Shown in pieces: positions 60,142 through 61,532 of a stretch of 61,532 bases of DNA. The stretch is from the NCBI GenBank assembly GCA_041494805.1, contig JBGQBN010000021.1:1-61532 (forward strand), in the 5' to 3' direction. The notes below the pieces were generated by a model. The model was not told where the DNA came from. It did not search any database and was given only the letters and a program-made list of their open reading frames with translations. Made by a program: the position numbers and the translations under genes. The DNA is from JBGQBN01 sp041494805. Its GTDB lineage: Bacteria; Acidobacteriota; Terriglobia; Terriglobales; Acidobacteriaceae. Each line of letters begins with the position of its first letter. Position 1 is the first letter of the stretch.

Positions 60142-61532
60142 ATGAGATCAGCAGTTCTCGCGCGCGCCATACTTTGCGGTTGCGTATTCTCCCTCGCAGT
60201 CAAGGCTCAGACCCCCAAACCGGTCGAAACCATTCCCGTGAGTCAGATCCACGCTGGCATGCGGGGTGTGGCGTACACCGTTTTTCAGGGCACGAAGCCG
60301 GAATCCATGGACGTGGAAGTGCTCGGCGTGCTGCGCAATGCCAATGGTCCCAAAGGTGACGTTATCCTGGTGCGCCTCGGCGGCGCCAAGGCTGAATACA
60401 CAGGCGTAGTCGCCGGCATGAGCGGCAGCCCGGTTTATCTTGACGGCAAGCTGGCCGGCGCGCTGGCTTTCCGCATTGGCGAATTCTCCAAGGAACCCAT
60501 CGCGGGCGTCACTCCCATCGCGGAGATGCTGGAGATCAACGCCATGGACCAAAGTCAGATGGGCGACCCGGCGGCGGCTAAAGCTTCGGTAAGAGCACCC
60601 AGCAGAACATCGGGCCCCGGCGCCTCCAGCGTGCCTTCGCCGGACTATGCCAACTATCTGAAACCCATCGAAGCCCCCCTGGTTTTCAATGGCTTCTCGG
60701 AAGAGGCGATTCAGCGTTTCGCTCCCCAGTTTGCCGCCACGGGCGTCGTGCCGGTGATGGGCGCGGGATCAGTCAGCGACGCCAAACAACCTCAGCCGCT
60801 CGAGCCCGGCTCGGCGATCAGCGCCATCCTGGTGCGGGGCGACATGGACATCGCCGCCACCTGCACCGTTACCTACATGGACGCAAAGCACCTTCTGGCC
60901 TGCGGCCATCCCCTTTTGCAGTTCGGCATGGTGGACCTGCCCATGACCAAGGCTGAGGTTGTGGTCACGCTCGCCTCGCCTCTCAATGCTTTCAAGATCG
61001 TGAACGCCACCGAGCCCGTCGGTGCATTCGTGCAGGACCGCCATACTGGAATCATGGGTGAGTTCGGCAAGACGCCGGACATGATACCGGTTACGCTAAA
61101 CATCCACGGTGGCCCCTCGCCCCGGCAATTTCATTACGAAGTGCTGAACAACGCGCGCCTGAGCCCCGTGGCCCTGATGGTGACCGTGTTCAACGCCTTG
61201 CACGGTGTGAACGAGTACGGAGAAGAAACCACATATAGCATGCACGGCCGCATCCGTGTGGATGGCTACCCCGACGTTGCCCTGCAAAACATGTTCACTG
61301 CCGTCGATGGCGGACAGCCCGCTGCTGTGCTGGCCGCGCTGTCGGTCGGCGACCGTTTCGGCCGCATCTACGATAACCCGTACAACGTTCCTGCCATTCA
61401 CGGCGTGCAACTGGATTTCGACGTTGCCCGCGAGCGCCGTTGGGCCCGTCTGGAGAGCGCCCGCACGGATGTAACCGAAGCCCGGCCCGGGGATGAGATC
61501 ACCATCGAAGCCCTGCTGCGTCCCTACCGTGG
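60142..61532 (+). CDS. SpoIVB/S55-type serine peptidase domain protein, 3' partial
   Basis: 463 residues are seen before the window ends; no stop codon occurs in this frame. A signal peptide (ARAILCGCVFSLAVKAQ) is followed by HAGMRGVAYTVFQG. The S55 signature GMSGSPVYLDGKLAGAL contains the presumed catalytic Ser, and LLACGHPLLQFG is the second conserved element. SpoIVB in Bacillus is a sporulation signalling protease; non-sporing bacteria, including Acidobacteria, have S55 proteins of unknown role. ATG 60142 has GGGG upstream. It is divergent from the VWFA-related gene. Confidence 0.9.
   Translation, partial: MRSAVLARAILCGCVFSLAVKAQTPKPVETIPVSQIHAGMRGVAYTVFQGTKPESMDVEVLGVLRNANGPKGDVILVRLGGAKAEYTGVVAGMSGSPVYLDGKLAGALAFRIGEFSKEPIAGVTPIAEMLEINAMDQSQMGDPAAAKASVRAPSRTSGPGASSVPSPDYANYLKPIEAPLVFNGFSEEAIQRFAPQFAATGVVPVMGAGSVSDAKQPQPLEPGSAISAILVRGDMDIAATCTVTYMDAKHLLACGHPLLQFGMVDLPMTKAEVVVTLASPLNAFKIVNATEPVGAFVQDRHTGIMGEFGKTPDMIPVTLNIHGGPSPRQFHYEVLNNARLSPVALMVTVFNALHGVNEYGEETTYSMHGRIRVDGYPDVALQNMFTAVDGGQPAAVLAALSVGDRFGRIYDNPYNVPAIHGVQLDFDVARERRWARLESARTDVTEARPGDEITIEALLRPYR

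Overview
The window is high-GC, tightly packed DNA that looks like an Acidobacteriota (Terriglobia/Koribacter-like) chromosome. This is inferred from the gene families: a very large TonB-dependent receptor with an N-terminal carboxypeptidase-regulatory domain, sulfatase-fold enzymes fused to TPR repeats, choice-of-anchor-D/PQQ-propeller proteins, a VWFA-related protein, a DUF2934 protein, and an imuA-imuB-dnaE2 cassette. No transposase, integrase, phage gene or CRISPR array was seen. The only RNA gene found is tRNA-Glu(CTC).

Left part (1-21.5 kb), envelope and secreted proteins. A receptor gene ends at a strong terminator and is followed by a TPR protein. Next come three alkaline-phosphatase/sulfatase-superfamily enzymes with TPR tails; all three carry Thr where a sulfatase has its formylglycine Cys, and one is split by a single-base frameshift. 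A DinB-like protein, a small OB-fold lipoprotein and a translationally coupled pair (penicillin-binding transpeptidase, then SpoIID plus zinc-peptidase-like protein) face a convergent three-gene operon: DUF1175 protein, alpha-2-macroglobulin and a membrane protein.

Middle part (21.5-31 kb). Two tandem paralogous secreted beta-propeller proteins are followed by a cluster of small regulators and nucleic-acid-binding proteins (CspA, a tiny basic protein overlapping a receiver-like protein, an RRM protein, small basic and membrane proteins), then a TetR regulator with a palindromic operator.

Respiratory operon (31.4-40.2 kb). It runs behind a strong promoter with operator-like palindromes: a porin-type outer-membrane protein with one N-terminal heme motif resembling Cyc2, a diheme cytochrome c, a cupredoxin-like protein, cytochrome oxidase subunits II, I, III, III and IV, a small CxxC membrane protein, and heme O synthase. 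Together they could form an electron path from the outer membrane to an A-type heme-copper oxidase. Two coupled SH3-domain proteins and the tRNA follow.

Right part (42.5-61.5 kb). A DUF2089/membrane protein pair diverges from imuA-imuB-dnaE2. That mutagenesis cassette is invaded in frame by several short repeat families, including 46-bp inverted arms that bracket the end of imuA and abut the imuB start codon. Then come a ccmF-ccmH-ccmI-like cytochrome c maturation operon, HtpX, MoxR, a DUF4149 protein, YchF, a ZIP transporter, a VWFA-related protein and, running off the end, an S55/SpoIVB-type peptidase.
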